A stretch of 64,000 bases of DNA from Panax quinquefolius (GCA_020205615.1 CM035165.1:83514005-83578004), one strand, 5' to 3'. Positions 11,470 to 22,862 are shown, counted from the first letter of the stretch. The notes: generated by a model from the sequence alone, not told the origin. Made by a program: numbers and translations.

Positions 11470-12105
11470 TCATTGCATGGGTCCCTGAGTCTTGAATTCT
11501 ATCTTCATCTTTTGTAAATCACACAAAATAGGCCTTTGTTTTAACAACATCGTACTCGTTCCCGCATATGATCTTCTACTCAACGCGTCAGCTACCACGT
11601 TTGCTTTTCCAAGATGGTATTGAATGGTGTGGTTGAAGTCTTTCAACAGCTCGAGCCAACGTCGTTGCCGCATGTTGAGTTCCTTTTGGGTGAAGAAATA
11701 TTTGAGGCTTTTATGGTCTGAATATATCTCCACTTTCTCCCCATATAGATAGTGCCTCCAGATCTTTAGCGCGAAAATGACTGCTGCCTACTCTAGATCA
11801 TGAGTAGGATAATTCCTCTCATATTCTTTAAGTTATCGTGAGGCATAGGCTATGAATTTCCCACGTTGCATGAGAACACACCCTAACCCTTTGCTTGAAG
11901 CATCGCTGTAGATAACTAATTCATCTGAACCAGATGGTATTGTCAAAACAGGTGCCGAAATGAGTCTCCTCTTGAGATCTTGGAAACTCTTCTCGCATTC
12001 CTCGCTCCATATGAATTTTGTATCTTTACGAGTCAGCTGAGTTAAACGGAGTAGCAATTCTAGAAAATCCTTCCACAAATCTCTGATAATAACCATTAAG
12101 CCCAA
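11470..12105 (-). pseudogene. Tekay-type RT connection and RNase H, broken
   Basis: Two frames carry this domain. The 11833-12105 frame has the RT thumb and the RNase H start (FIWSEECEKSFQDLKRRL, then VIYSDASSKGLGCVLMQRGK, with the first catalytic aspartate in SDAS). The 11470-11733 frame has the RNase H middle and end ([46 protein letters not shown], with catalytic SDH and VADALS). RNase H degrades the RNA template during reverse transcription. A frameshift and stop near 11740-11830 separate the halves. Confidence 0.85.
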
Positions 12106-12149
12106 AAGCTATGACTTACTTTGGCCACCGCGTCTTGGTTGCTCCCAAC

Positions 12150-12736
12150 TTATATTGTTTCAATCTTCGCCGGGTCAACAGACACTCCATGTTTTGACAC
12201 CATGTGCCCAAGGAATGCTACTTCCTCAAGCCAGAACTCGCATTTCTTCAGCTTGGAATATAGCTTATTATCACGAAGCCTTTGTAGTACTAGCTTCAAG
12301 TGGTGCTCATGATCTTCACGGCTTTTGGAATATATGAGGATGTCATCAATAAAGACAACAACGAACTGATCCAAATAATCCTTGAATACTCGGTTCATTA
12401 TATCCATGAAAGTCGCAGGAGCATTAGTCAATCCAAAGGACATGACTAGGAATTCATAATGCCCGTACCGAGTTCTGAAGGCAGTCTTCGGAATATCCTT
12501 AGTTTTAACCTTCAGCTGATGATATCCAGAACAAAGATCGATTTTTGAAAAGAATTGTGCTCCTTGCAACTGGTCAAACAGCTCATTAATACAAGGTAGC
12601 GGATACCTATTCTTGATAGTGAATGGTTTAATTCCCGGTAATCGATACAAAGTTGCATACTCCCGTCTTTCTTCTTTACAAATAAAACAGGAGCACCCCA
12701 AGGAGATGTACTAGGATGAATAAAACCGATGTCCAT
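12150..12736 (-). pseudogene. Tekay-type reverse transcriptase, broken
   Basis: Overlapping frames 12512-12736 and 12150-12701 together cover the RT palm and fingers: [37 protein letters not shown], then a frameshift, then [47 protein letters not shown] and [12 protein letters not shown]. The catalytic IDD motif is intact in the second frame. A frameshift near 12640 splits the gene. The first part of RT, upstream of 12736, is further decayed. Confidence 0.88.
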
Positions 12737-13099
12737 TAACTCCTCAGAGTTGGACCTTTAACTCCGAAGTTCAATAGAGCCATTCGATATGGGGTTTTAG
12801 AAATGGGCTTTGTACCGTGTTCAAGATCAATAAAGAATTCAACTTCACGCTCTAGGGTAGACAGGAAGTTCTTCAGAAATACGTCAGAAAGTCAATAACA
12901 ACAGAATATTATTCAAATTCGACGTGTCTTTATTCAAATCCATAACATGGTCTAAGAAAGCATGACATCCATTTTTCAATAAACGAATAGCTTTATGACT
13001 TGATATGACGTTGATTGATTTTAACGGTTTAGTTACTTTGAATTCAACAACAAAGTTGATTAAGAATATGAAAACTAACAACCTTATTTAAAACAATCA

Positions 13100-13625
13100 A
13101 TTTTGGCATGATGAGTAGTTAACCAATCAATCCCTAAAATCACATCAAATGCAAGTATCTTTAAAGAGATAAGGTCAATGTGTAATGTGATGGTGCCAAC
13201 TTGGATCAAACAAGATTTATAAACAAAGTGGATGTGATGAAAGTTTCTCCTAACTGAGTTTCCACAGATAAGTCAAAGTCTAATTTCTCCAGAGTCAAGT
13301 TTAAACGCTGAGCACAAGCAGAGAGATAAATGAATGGGTAGCACCCAGATTCAGTAATGTATAAACTTCGCATGAATTTATGATTAGCTTACATGTGATC
13401 ACCTCGTTTGGGTTCCTCGCATGTTGACTAGTCACGATAAACGCTTCTTCCAGAACCGCTGACTTTGAATTTTTCCGGGATGATTTTGAGTCACCATCCC
13501 CACTGGACTTGGTTTCGCTATAAGACAATCTCGAGCGATATGTCCTTCCTTTCCACAATTATAGCATACCTTGAACTGCTAGGACAGTTTTCAATGATAT
13601 GTCCCTCTTTTTCCACATTTATAAG
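13100..13625 (-). pseudogene. Tekay-type zinc knuckles and aspartic protease, broken
   Basis: In the minus strand near 13530-13615 are two CCHC knuckles; the second reads CYNCGKEGHIARDC, and the first is disrupted by an extra base. Downstream, the 13301-13558 frame has AFIVTSQHARNP and VYTLLNLGATHSFIS. The last is the protease active-site segment with the usual D-x-G-A altered to N-L-G-A, so the catalytic aspartate is lost. The domain continues in other frames toward 13100. The knuckles bind genomic RNA and the protease would process the polyprotein. Confidence 0.8.
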
Positions 13626-13699
13626 ATACGCACCGGTGGTCGTTTCTCCTCCCTTAAAACGAGTCTGTCTTTGGTGCCGACGTCTTCACATTGTCATTG

Positions 13700-14600
13700 T
13701 TGAATCTCCTCTTTGAAAATCTCCCCGACTCGCTTCTTCTATTTTTATGGCCACGATTACCACCAGAGTGGTTACCACTTTTGTCTCGAATGTTTTCCTC
13801 CCCTATGGTTTTCATTGCATTCGACGATCGCCGCCATTTGGTATGACCTCGGTCAGGGTCCCTCGTTGAACGTACTCGCTATCTCGCTTCTAATAATTGA
13901 GCCCTCATTGACAACATATGAATATAAAGAAAATTTATGAGAGATAAGATATTCTTCAATCTCGGGTTTTAAACCTCTCGTAAACATCCTCATCATTCGT
14001 TCCTCATTCTCTACCAAATGAGGTGCAAACTCGATAACTCGCGAACTTCTTCAGCCGGGACAGATTCATGTTGTTTTGTTCTAGTCTAATAAACTCTACC
14101 TCCTTCATATGGCGAATACTTTCAGAAAGTATTTTTCGTTGAAAAGTTTCAAACGCTTCCCAAGACATGCGAGAGCAAAAAGCAGGGTGGGTCCGCTTCT
14201 ACGACTCCCACCAAGAAGAGTCCGCTTCGCCACTTTAACATAAAGGTGGCGAATGGAACCTTCGTTTCCTCCGCATCCCAAGACATCGAATATCTTGGTA
14301 ATTTGCTTGACCCACGTTTTCGCCATGATCGATCCGGCTCTTCCCTTAAATTCGTGTGGTCCCAACTCTTTGAATGCTTCGTCGTGACAAGTCGCGCATT
14401 TCTAGCATTTCCACCCGTATTTTGTGCACGAGTCTCCCTCGTCTGGTTTTGAATGAACTGCAAAAAGCTCCTAAACATCCCGTCGTTCATCGTCTGCTCA
14501 GTGGTGTTGTTTATAGGAGGAATATTGTCTTCCTGTTGCACGTTTCCCTAGTTGGTGATTAAAGGTGTTTCCACGGTCTCATTAACTCCACCGTTAATAT
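13700..14600 (-). pseudogene. Tekay-type gag, broken
   Basis: Two overlapping frames (14149-14541 and 14105-14365) carry capsid-region sequence: MFRSFLQFIQNQTRETRAQN, KELGP-like and PFATFMLKW motifs, matching the gag frame of the sister element at 37892-38248 (MFRSFLQFMQNRTRETFVQN). The likely start is near 14590, shortly after the primer-binding site. Several frameshifts run through 13700-14100. Gag would form the virus-like particle. Confidence 0.75.
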
Positions 14601-14779
14601 TCTCAGCTGCCATTCTTAAATACTGCCATAAAACAAGTGTTAATTAACAATTTAACATATCACATCACATATTAACCATATGCTCCAACTGACCAACAAA
14701 TAAGCTTAGGTATGACACACTAGCGAAGGATTACTCATCTCTCCCCTCCTAGTACTATTCCCCAATCTCCGCCAGAGAC

Positions 14780-14802
14780 CATATCCCTAAGATCTGATAC
14801 CA
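14780..14802 (-). promoter_or_regulatory. tRNA-iMet primer-binding site
   Basis: The minus strand reads TGGTATCAGATCTTAGGG and on, two bases inside the 5' LTR. TGGTATCAGA(G)C is the complement of the initiator tRNA-Met 3' end used by many plant Ty3/gypsy elements; here the G is changed to T. It is a priming site, not a tRNA gene. Confidence 0.88.
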
Positions 14803-14804
14803 AT

Positions 14805-16218
14805 TGTGACGCCCCCAAAATAGGTATACAACACCCATTTCGAGTCACAAAATACATACATGTACGTAAACAACTACAACTTTATTAATACAACATAAAA
14901 ATCTGTGAGTTTAAATACAAATATTGTCATCTAGACAATATCCACACTCAAATAAGTCCTCAAGACAATTATTGATACATTATTTTATAAAAATGGTGAG
15001 GACTACTAAAACGACTTTCTAGAACCTTCATTCCATACCCGACTACTAGTACTCGCTAAATTCTCGCCTCCCGAGAAGAAAAATGGAACAAAAGGAAAAG
15101 GGTGAGCTCAACTAGCCCAAGAAGAACATTATGACTAAGATAATATGTAACAAATTATCGTTAGTCTTCAATAGGGAAAAATCTAATAGAATACAATAGA
15201 CAACAAGTTTTAAATCAATATTCGCATCGAAAATAATAATTCATTAGAAGAGTTAAGTAGAGAATGAAATCTACTATCTTCTATATATGAATATAAAAGT
15301 TCATGGTCAATCTTTTATCCCTGTAACATCAATCAATATATATCTGGAATCAAATATTCATCTTTGCACAACAGGCCAAAGATATTCATCAGTTGGTCAT
15401 GTTCATCTAAACACATGTTCATCTTTGCACTACTGGCCAAAGATATTCATCAGAAACCATTCATCTTTGCACTACAGGCCAAAGATATTTAGTTATATCA
15501 TCATTTAGGACTGAGGACGATGAAAAATATTTTAAAGAAAACGAATCCAGTGAAACAAAAGAACAAATATTAAGGATTCGTACTTTAAACAATCCAAGTT
15601 CAAAAATACTTCATAAATAACCAAAATGGAATAAAATTCAAGAATGAAGATTAAAACATAGATCCAATCAAAGATAGGAACTATAACAGACAATCTTGGA
15701 CACAGAAAAGAAAATTTAATTTTTTTAGTGTCGTGAATAGTGTCGATTCGTGAATAGTGTCAGAATATACGTGAATAGATAGAAACACGTGAATAGTAAT
15801 CTCGCGACACTAAAAGATAGAAATTTCACAAAAAATATCATCATGCTTCGTGAATGAATAGTACTCATGAATAGTAACTCATGAATAACTTGATACATGA
15901 AAAAGTTCCAAATTTGATAAAAAATTCCAACCAACATTTTGGCATAATGATATTGAAGAAATAATATCATTTAAGAAGAAATAACATCCCTTACCTCAGA
16001 AAGAATAGTATTTCTGACTGGAATACTGGATATAGTGCTGAAAGAACTTACACTGTATAGCAATACTCAAAGTACTAAAATACTCACAAAATACGCTCGA
16101 TATTATAGAGAGAGAAAGAGAGAGAAATCTTTAGTTTCTGGTGTGATTTTCAATTCTAACCTAAGCACCCTATTTATAGGAAAATGCTTAGAACACCAAA
16201 GCAGAAAATTTAATATAA

Positions 16219-16257
<39 letters not shown>

Positions 16258-17529
16258 TTCCTATGCACCCTCTTCTTTGGTCAACAAATCAGCCACACAT
16301 GTTCCAAAGACAACAAAAACGTTTTTGTTAATTAAAACAATTAAAACTTCCAAAAATCAATTATTCCGAAATTTCAGAACTTCAATAATTCATAATAAAT
16401 AGCCCTTTTGTCAGAAAAATTCGAACCACATATCTTTTTCATAGGAAATTTCATTATCTACAACTTTGCAGAAGAATGTTTTTCCAAATTCCAAACAGAA
16501 ATTGACTGAAATCCACAAACGGGCGATTTTACACTATAATCAAATTTCAGTCAAGAAATGGGTCCACATACATGTTTAACATGTTTTAAACAACTTTTGC
16601 AACAAAAATACTCTTCCTCCTCATATACTCATATATCCCACATTCATTGTTAAAATATCATCATTATTATATTATAATAATATAATAAAATATTATTTTA
16701 TCAGAAAAGAGAAAATATCGATTTTCAACAATTGTCACTTTAAAAATTTTCTCCATCTATATCCACATAAAATAAATATTTTCCTCATCATATAAATCAA
16801 TAATTAATTATTCACAAATAATATTACGTAATCACAATCATCGACAACCAGTGCGCTCCTCAGAAAGAGGGTGCTTTCAATAAGGATTTCTCCTCATCGC
16901 ACGTAATTAGGTGACCAAACCTCTCTTGTATGTAACTTTCTAGACATTGCTAATAATGTTATCTAATAATATTATCCAGATAATATGAATTATTGCTTCG
17001 ATAATGGAAAATACCGTGTAGTGACAATTATTGAAAAAACAAAGAATATAGAATATCAATGCAACAATTATTGAATCAATAAAATAAAATAATCAATAAG
17101 AATTATCGTAACAATTATCGAGTAGTGTCTTCTTCACGTAAAAATTAATAATTGTGCAATACTGGTGCTATCATCAAGCAACAACGCAGACATCGTGTTT
17201 TAACCAACCGGGTATTCCAACAAGATTAATGGTAATAACTACGCCAAGTTATTTATAAACAACTTATACTTGTCATTTTCTTCATCCAATCGCTTTTCGT
17301 TATGGGCCCAAAAGATCAAGCGTCGTCGCATTTAATATTCCCCGACAAAGAAGAATATTCCACCACCAAACTAATATTCCCCGACAACAATGAATATTTT
17401 ATAACCATTATATTTTAAAATATTTAAGATTTTACCCATAACTAACCACATTAATCAATTAAACCTTACTATTTCAAAATAATAAATAAAGGAAATTCAA
17501 TTTTATTTATAATAAGTTGGGGTCTTACA
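14805..17529 (-). repeat. 5' LTR of the Tekay-type element
   Basis: It matches the 7110-9977 LTR along its length and shares the terminal TGTGACGCCCCC and GGGGTCTTACA. It has three clear ATCTTTGCAC..GGCCAAAGAT units at 15355-15490, a GTGAATAG array at 15725-15890, a TATA-like box at 16168-16180 and an (AT)n run at about 16222-16253. Confidence 0.92.
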
Positions 17530-17534
17530 TCCAC
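17530..17534. repeat. Right target-site duplication TCCAC
   Basis: It repeats the five bases at 7105-7109 directly after the LTR end. Confidence 0.85.
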
Positions 17535-17554
17535 GTAGTGATCTCCGAACTGAT

Positions 17555-17557
<3 letters not shown>

Positions 17558-17618
<61 letters not shown>

Positions 17619-17667
17619 TTGTAAACGCATTCGGATATCACACCAGTCTCAATCTAATGAGTTTGAT

Positions 17668-17699
<32 letters not shown>

Positions 17700-17728
17700 G
17701 TATTTATATATATATATATATATATAAG
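17558..17728. repeat. Long (AT)n runs with short unique spacers
   Basis: Three AT runs, at about 17558-17614, 17673-17697 and 17706-17726, are separated by a ~60-base unique segment containing GTAAACGCATTCGGAT. The same arrangement of AT runs and AAACGCACTCGGATG-type spacers is expanded in the sister LTR at 26975-27441. Confidence 0.9.
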
Positions 17729-18110
17729 TAAATGCACCTGAGTTTTAAAAAGCTAGAACGCCGTGTCCCGCTAGTCTCAAAACGCGTGCACGCATGCAAC
17801 GTGTTGTCCGCTTGAGCCTTTATAACTTTCAATTCGGGCATCCGATTGAGGCGTATAATACATTTCTGGAATGATATTGTCGAGAGATACACAATGAAAT
17901 AGGATAAGAGGTTGTACGAACTGGAGAAGATCAGTCCATGACCAGATCTTCAGGTCTTCAAATTCTATCCGGTGTGCTGTCTTGTGTAGTAGTCACTCGA
18001 GACTTTGAGCTATGGTTCTTGTGGGACATTTTTGTGTTAAATGTGATATGCAATAATGTTGAGACGACGTGAATGTAGCATCAAAGGTGACAAAATGATG
18101 ATTTTGCCCC

Positions 18111-18420
18111 TCACCAGGGTTATCTCTGGCTCTGGGCTAATTTAGCAGTCGTTGCTCAGGGTTATCTCTGAGATTGGGCTGCTGTGAATACTGAATTTCC
18201 TCAGAGTTGTCTCTGAGGTGTGCCTGACCTCCCGGGGTTATCTGTGGGACTAGAACTGCATCCCTCGGGGTTATCTCTGAGGTTTGGAACTGAGTATCCT
18301 GGACTTGTCTCTAGGATTAAAACTGGATATCTCGGGGTTATCTCCGAGATTGAAAACTGAGTATGCCAAGGTTATCTTCGAGATTGAGCTGATTTGACTT
18401 CCAGGATTATCTCTGGAAGA
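18111..18420 (-). repeat. Tandem array of ~9 mini-hairpins in LTR copy B
   Basis: Irregular units of 30-45 bases, each centred on GGTTATCT-like loops with complementary arms: CTCAG/CTGAG, CCTCAGA/TCTGAGG, CTCGG/CCGAG and CTTCCAG/CTGGAAG. The arms change between units but mostly stay paired. No coding sequence. The function is unknown. Confidence 0.8.
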
Positions 18421-18469
18421 CGGTTTTGCCCTCCTACAAGGTTAGTAATAGGAATGCAAAATTTTGAGT

Positions 18470-19912
18470 TGTGTTGTTGGTGTTGGAAAACTGCAATTTG
18501 ACGGCAACGAGATACTACTCCCTCGTAATGGATACCAGAACTGCTCCAGCTTTAGAACCTTCCATGTTTACAGCTTTATCAAAATACATCTTCCATGGTT
18601 GGTGTGTATCATCCTGATGGTGTTGCTGGACTGTCATTACTCCTTCATTGGGGAAGTATGTTTCCAAGGGTTTAAATCCCCCGAAGGTGCGGCGGCCAGT
18701 TGATCTGCAATTCCTTAACCTTTGATAGACTTTTGAGTCATGTAGATGATGTCAAATTACTGTAAGATCAGTTGCCATTTAGACAGTCGATAATTCAATA
18801 TGGGTTTGATGAACACGTACTTGAGAGAATCCACACGGGAAATGAGATGGGTTATGTGACCATGGAGATAATGTTGTAATCTCATGGAAGACCCCATGCT
18901 AAAGCATAACAAGTTTTCTCAATCAGAGTGTACTTGTGTTCACTGCTGCTGAATCTTTTGCTGAGGTAATAGATAGCTCTTTCTTGACCTCTATTATCTT
19001 TCTATCCAAGCATACAACCCATGGCGTTGTCATTGATTGACAGGTACATAAAAATGGGAACATCATCCCTAGGAGGTACCAAAATAGGAGCTTTGATCAG
19101 CTGCTCTTTGATTGCAAGGAAGGCTTTCTGACACTCATCATTCCATTTCATGGAGGAGTTCTTCCTTAGTAACTTGAAGATAGGCTCACAGGTTGCTGTG
19201 AGTTGGGAAATGAATCGGCTGATGAAGTTGATTCTTCCCAAAAATCCCCGTATTTCCTTTTTTGTCTGAGGTATGGGCATTTCGGTGATGGCCTTGATTT
19301 TTGTAGGATCCAGCTCAATCCCTTTGTGGCTCACTAGGAATCCTAGCAACTTCCCTGATTTAATGCCAAAGGCGCACTTGGCTGGATTTAACTTCAAGTT
19401 ATACTTACGTAATCTGTTGAAGTGCTTCTTGAGATGATCTAGGTGGTCTTCTTCCCTTCGGGACTTGAAAATGATGTCATCCACATAGATTTCTATCTCT
19501 TTGTGCATTAGATCATGGAAAAGAGCCATCATGGCTTTCGACGATATGTAACTCCCAAGATCGACGAAGGTGAATGAAACCCGTCAGAGTAAAAGGTTCC
19601 CAAATGAGTGATGAATGTAGTTTTCTCATGATCCTCTTTAGCAACCATGATTTGATGGTACCCCGCAAAACAGTCAGCAAAGGAATACATGTTATATTGA
19701 GCTGTATTGTTAATGAGTATGTGGATGAATGGCACGGGAAAGCTATCTTTGAGATAAGCTTTTTCAGATCCCTATAATCCACGCAAACTCGCACCTTTCC
19801 TTCAGGTTTAGGCACGAGGACTATGTTGGATAGCCACTCAGGGTATGTTGACACCATGATGATGCCGGCTTAAAATTGTTTCACAATTTCTTCTTTGACT
19901 TTTAAACTCTAC
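18470..19912 (-). pseudogene. Ogre-type RT and RNase H relic
   Basis: The minus-strand frames read LSNIVLVPKPEGKVRVCVDY (19513-19857), then IEIYVDDIIFKSRREEDHLD, KLLGFLVSHKGIELDPTKIK, EIRGFLGRINFISRFISQLT and MYLSINDNAMGCMLG (19002-19532). These match the 42526-43860 pol closely. The catalytic YVDD motif is intact. RNase H sequence continues in broken frames to 18470. Upstream RT sequence ends abruptly at 19912, next to CACTA-like sequence. The piece is joined on the other side to a truncated LTR, so integrase is absent. Confidence 0.85.
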
Positions 19913-20590
19913 TCTACAAGAAATTACACAAAAAATGACACTAAAATTTGTCTCATAAAATTCATTTTTCGTCACTAAAACATTTGGTGACGATTGTTAA
20001 TCGTCACAGAGACCGTCACCGTATGAGCGTGGTATTAGGTTTATTTGACACTATTTGATGTTGTCACTAAATATTTTAACTTATGGTGACGATCTACACC
20101 ATTGTCACTATAATTAATTACTTTTAGTGACGCGTTAATAGCGTCACTATTTGAATGAAACTTTCGTCACTCTCTATATTATGTTTCATTATCAAAACTT
20201 GGTGCATTTAATGACAAAAATCATTTTTCGTCATTAAATGATATTGCTTTTAGTGACACAAAATATGTTACTCTATTTAAATCATCTAATTTTAATGACG
20301 AAAATATTATCATATTTATGATTATTCTTTTAAATCATGTTATTGTGTTTATCGTCACCAAAAAAAAAAAAATAAATGATTTACGTAACAATTCGTCACC
20401 TAATAATATATTTAACATGACAATTTTGTCATTGTCATTTCATATTTTAAATAATATTACAAAATAATTTATCACCAAAGAGCTACTTTTTGGGACACAT
20501 TTTTCAATGTCACTAATTAAATGCTTATGGTGACGATGCATCTCGTCACAAAAAGAGTTACTAATAGTGACAAAATTAATTGTTGTGACT
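19912..20590. mobile_element. CACTA-like terminal and subterminal repeat region
   Basis: It begins CTCTACAAGAAATTACAC, close to the CACTACAAGAAA end common in plant CACTA (En/Spm-like) elements. For nearly 700 bases it is filled with short GTGACG / CGTCAC words in both orientations, roughly 15-20 exact GTGAC or GTCAC copies. Dense short direct and inverted subterminal repeats are the transposase-binding arrangement of CACTA elements. No transposase is seen, and I did not find a matching opposite end. Confidence 0.5.
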
Positions 20591-20839
20591 CAATGAAAAA
20601 CTAAATATAAAATTATAGATCTAGAAATAAGAAAAAAGATTACACCAATAATATTTAACCAAAATGATTGTAATGATAAAAAACACCAATAATAGAATAA
20701 CTAAATTTCCATTTTCCATCGTATTTAACCAAAATAAAAAAAAATAGAATCCAAATTATCATCCATTCTACTGAACATCAATAATTTATCAAGTATAACA
20801 TCTAAACAAAATATCCAACTTTTTAAATATGACCATAAC

Positions 20840-21132
20840 AAAATTTCAGAAGTTTTGAACGTCGACAAGCTGATCAGGAATTGTTTTCGAAGCTTAAGAA
20901 TGTTGAACAGAGCAGCTATAAGCTTCAATGGCTCATTTGCGAGGTAAATGGCTCATTTGCTTTGGTTGTCATTGGATCAGGAGCAGCAAACAAATCTATT
21001 ATTGAAGAAACTATGAAAGAAGAGGCGGGTTGGGAGGCAAATAGATTGATATTGGCCTGCACAGAGGACCATGATATAATTAGTTATTGCAGAACAAAGT
21101 TACCAAGAAAGAATGAGCAAGCCACTGCCTAA
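20840..21132 (+). pseudogene. Possible exons of an unidentified protein
   Basis: On the plus strand a frame reads ..SFERRQADQELFSKLKNVEQ and on to ..LQWLICE. It then meets GAG|GTAAATGG (a good donor shape), 36 bases, CAG|GAGCAGC, and continues KSIIEETMKEEAGWEANRLI and ACTEDHDIISYCRTKLPRKN before a stop. The composition looks protein-coding (charged, helical), but I do not recognise the family. Read straight through without splicing it is also open (20881-21132), so the intron is only a possibility. It is opposite in strand to the three exon fragments to its right. Confidence 0.35.
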
Positions 21133-22154
21133 TAGCATAACCAATCTACTATTAAGTAACAAATTGCTCTAAAAGCTGAAGCTGATAGAGAATGATACCA
21201 ACAATTTGCTATATCAACCGCTACTACGCAAGTTCAATACATCTTTTTATTGTGAGCGACACACTTATGCATATTTATATGGGATAAAGTACTTACAAAC
21301 ATTCCGCTAGTTAAGTTCAGGATATATCTATATCAGGAGAGTATATGTAATAGAGTTGTTCTTATTCTTATTGTTCAACATTTATCTAAAATATTTAGAG
21401 ATACTTTTAAGCCCTCTAGGCTCTGACGATTGCATCAGTATAAATCCTCTAATTAGTCTAACACCAACAAAAACTAGACTGCATGGAGGTTGTTACTGTA
21501 CTTTTGAACCATGTATAACCCAGACATTTCTTGTTTGCTAGTCAAGACCTAGACAGTTGTGTGAGTTTCCTCACCTTGCAAACAATCCTCACCCAGAAGG
21601 TATGGTACTTTTTACAAGACTATTCTCCTTAAATAAAGCTCACAAATCCAAATTTTATTTCCAGACTTCCTACTCAACAGTTGTTAGTTCAGTAATTCCT
21701 TAAGATATGAAAAAATTATGCAATTACAGCTTCCTAACCAATAGTAAATTAGCAAGTATGGGTCTTATGGGATACCTATAATTAACAATACATTAGATTT
21801 AAAAATTTCTTGTAATAGAGAAACATAGCAAAAAAGAAGAAGAAAGACATAGGAAAATAACAATGAAAGTACTTTCTCTATTTTCAAGAACTTTGCGGAC
21901 TCCTGATGTCATTCCTAACTATCCCTTTGTGCCAAGCCACAGAGAAAAAAAATATAGCATGAGATCCAAACATTTTAGAAATCACATCTAGTAAACAAAA
22001 CAAAACTATCAAAAGGGGAAAGTTCGAGTATCAGGCAATAAGTGCGCAGTACAACAGCAAGCTCCAGAGTCATATAGGACAAAAGAGCCACTCAACATAT
22101 CTCACTAAGTTATAATTTATATGGTAATACTATTACACAAGAAAAAAACATGAT
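21133..22154. other. Noncoding sequence, intron-like
   Basis: No gene, repeat array or element end recognised in about 1 kb. Composition is unlike the flanking LTR families, and it may be intron or flank captured with the neighbouring exons. Confidence 0.3.
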
Positions 22155-22351
22155 CTGGGTCTCAAAATTTACCCCTTCTTTTACGTTGGATGATGCTGAT
22201 ACAAAAGTTGCATCGGCAAACAAATCAACGTCTGATGAAGTGCTATTCACAGTAGGATTTTCTGTGGGAACAGATACAGGCACATCCAAGAGGTCGCTAA
22301 CTAGACTTTGTCCAAACATATCTACTTCATGAGAGCTTCCAGCAGCTGACT
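22155..22351 (-). pseudogene. Exon fragment of an epsin-like (clathrin interactor) gene
   Basis: The minus strand has a polypyrimidine-AG acceptor at 22352-22353, then coding sequence: [48 protein letters not shown] and so on. The DLLDVP..VPTE and [13 protein letters not shown] motifs are those of the middle region of plant EPSIN proteins, ENTH-domain adaptors of clathrin-coated vesicles. The ENTH domain and the rest are absent. The end at ..FETQ lacks a GT donor, reading AG|AT, which together with the isolation argues for a decayed fragment. The family call is from memory of the motif, so moderate. Confidence 0.55.
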
Positions 22352-22862
22352 CTGTAAAAAATGAAGGCACGCCAGAAAAGGGGCGGAGGGGAAGGTAAAA
22401 ACCGTGCTCAATTTCAAATGCAAGAATACAGAATGGTCAAATCTCTACACAGATAGATAACATTATATTGTAAAAGGAGAAATTGTAAGCAAGTCCTGCT
22501 GCTGGTACTTCAAACAATAGCAGATTTTTCCTAAAGCAGCTTTCCCACAACAAAATCAGATCAAGGATAAAAAACTGAAAAATCTATAACATTGTGAAGC
22601 TTGCACATATAGCCAAGAAGACCCTAATTAAAAAACAGTGACATCTGTAATAATAAATTGCAAAATGCATTACCAAATTTGTATAATGAACCTTGCACTG
22701 AACTTTCATCTCTAACATAAATTCCTTAGTTTTTGTCGCAGTCATTCTTTTGATTGCAACTTCCTAAAAAAATCCATAATTATGCCCACTATTGGTGTGA
22801 TGGGTAAACTATCTTCACATAGAAGATAGATAATTGGTAGCAAGTAAGTACCAGCTTCAAAC
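22352..22862. other. Noncoding spacer between exon fragments
   Basis: No open frame or element end recognised. It may include intron remnants of the flanking gene fragments. Confidence 0.4.

Larger units (their letters stand above)
7110..17529 (-). mobile_element. Full-length Tekay-type Ty3/gypsy retrotransposon (chromovirus), decayed
   Basis: This 10.4 kb element reads on the minus strand: 5' LTR 14805-17529, tRNA-iMet primer-binding site 14780-14802, gag, zinc knuckles, protease, reverse transcriptase, RNase H, integrase with a C-terminal chromodomain-like segment, polypurine tract 9978-9992, and 3' LTR 7110-9977. Both LTRs have TG...CA ends and the element is flanked by TCCAC duplications. 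Domain order and the chromodomain place it among chromoviruses, and the ~2.8 kb LTRs and the FEDEIS pol end are typical of the Tekay (Del) group. All coding regions are broken by stops and frameshifts, so it is inactive. The LTRs are very similar, so it is younger than the Ogre-type host LTR. Confidence 0.92.
17535..18468 (-). repeat. Ogre-type LTR (copy B), second segment
   Basis: This is the continuation of the LTR split by the Tekay-type insertion. It matches the 25938-28682 LTR through CAATTCGGGCATCCG, TAGTCACTCGAGA, TGTTGAGACGACGTG and the hairpin array. It stops at 'aaaattttgag', about 10 bases short of the expected end GAGTGTCTACA. It then joins directly to RNase H-region sequence, so the polypurine tract and integrase are missing. 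Confidence 0.8.

Noticed and set aside
14780..14802. tRNA-like sequences at this and the other primer-binding sites (38531, 52751, 57796, 59744)
   Set aside because: Only ~18-20 bases complementary to tRNA 3' ends next to LTRs; no cloverleaf or promoter boxes.
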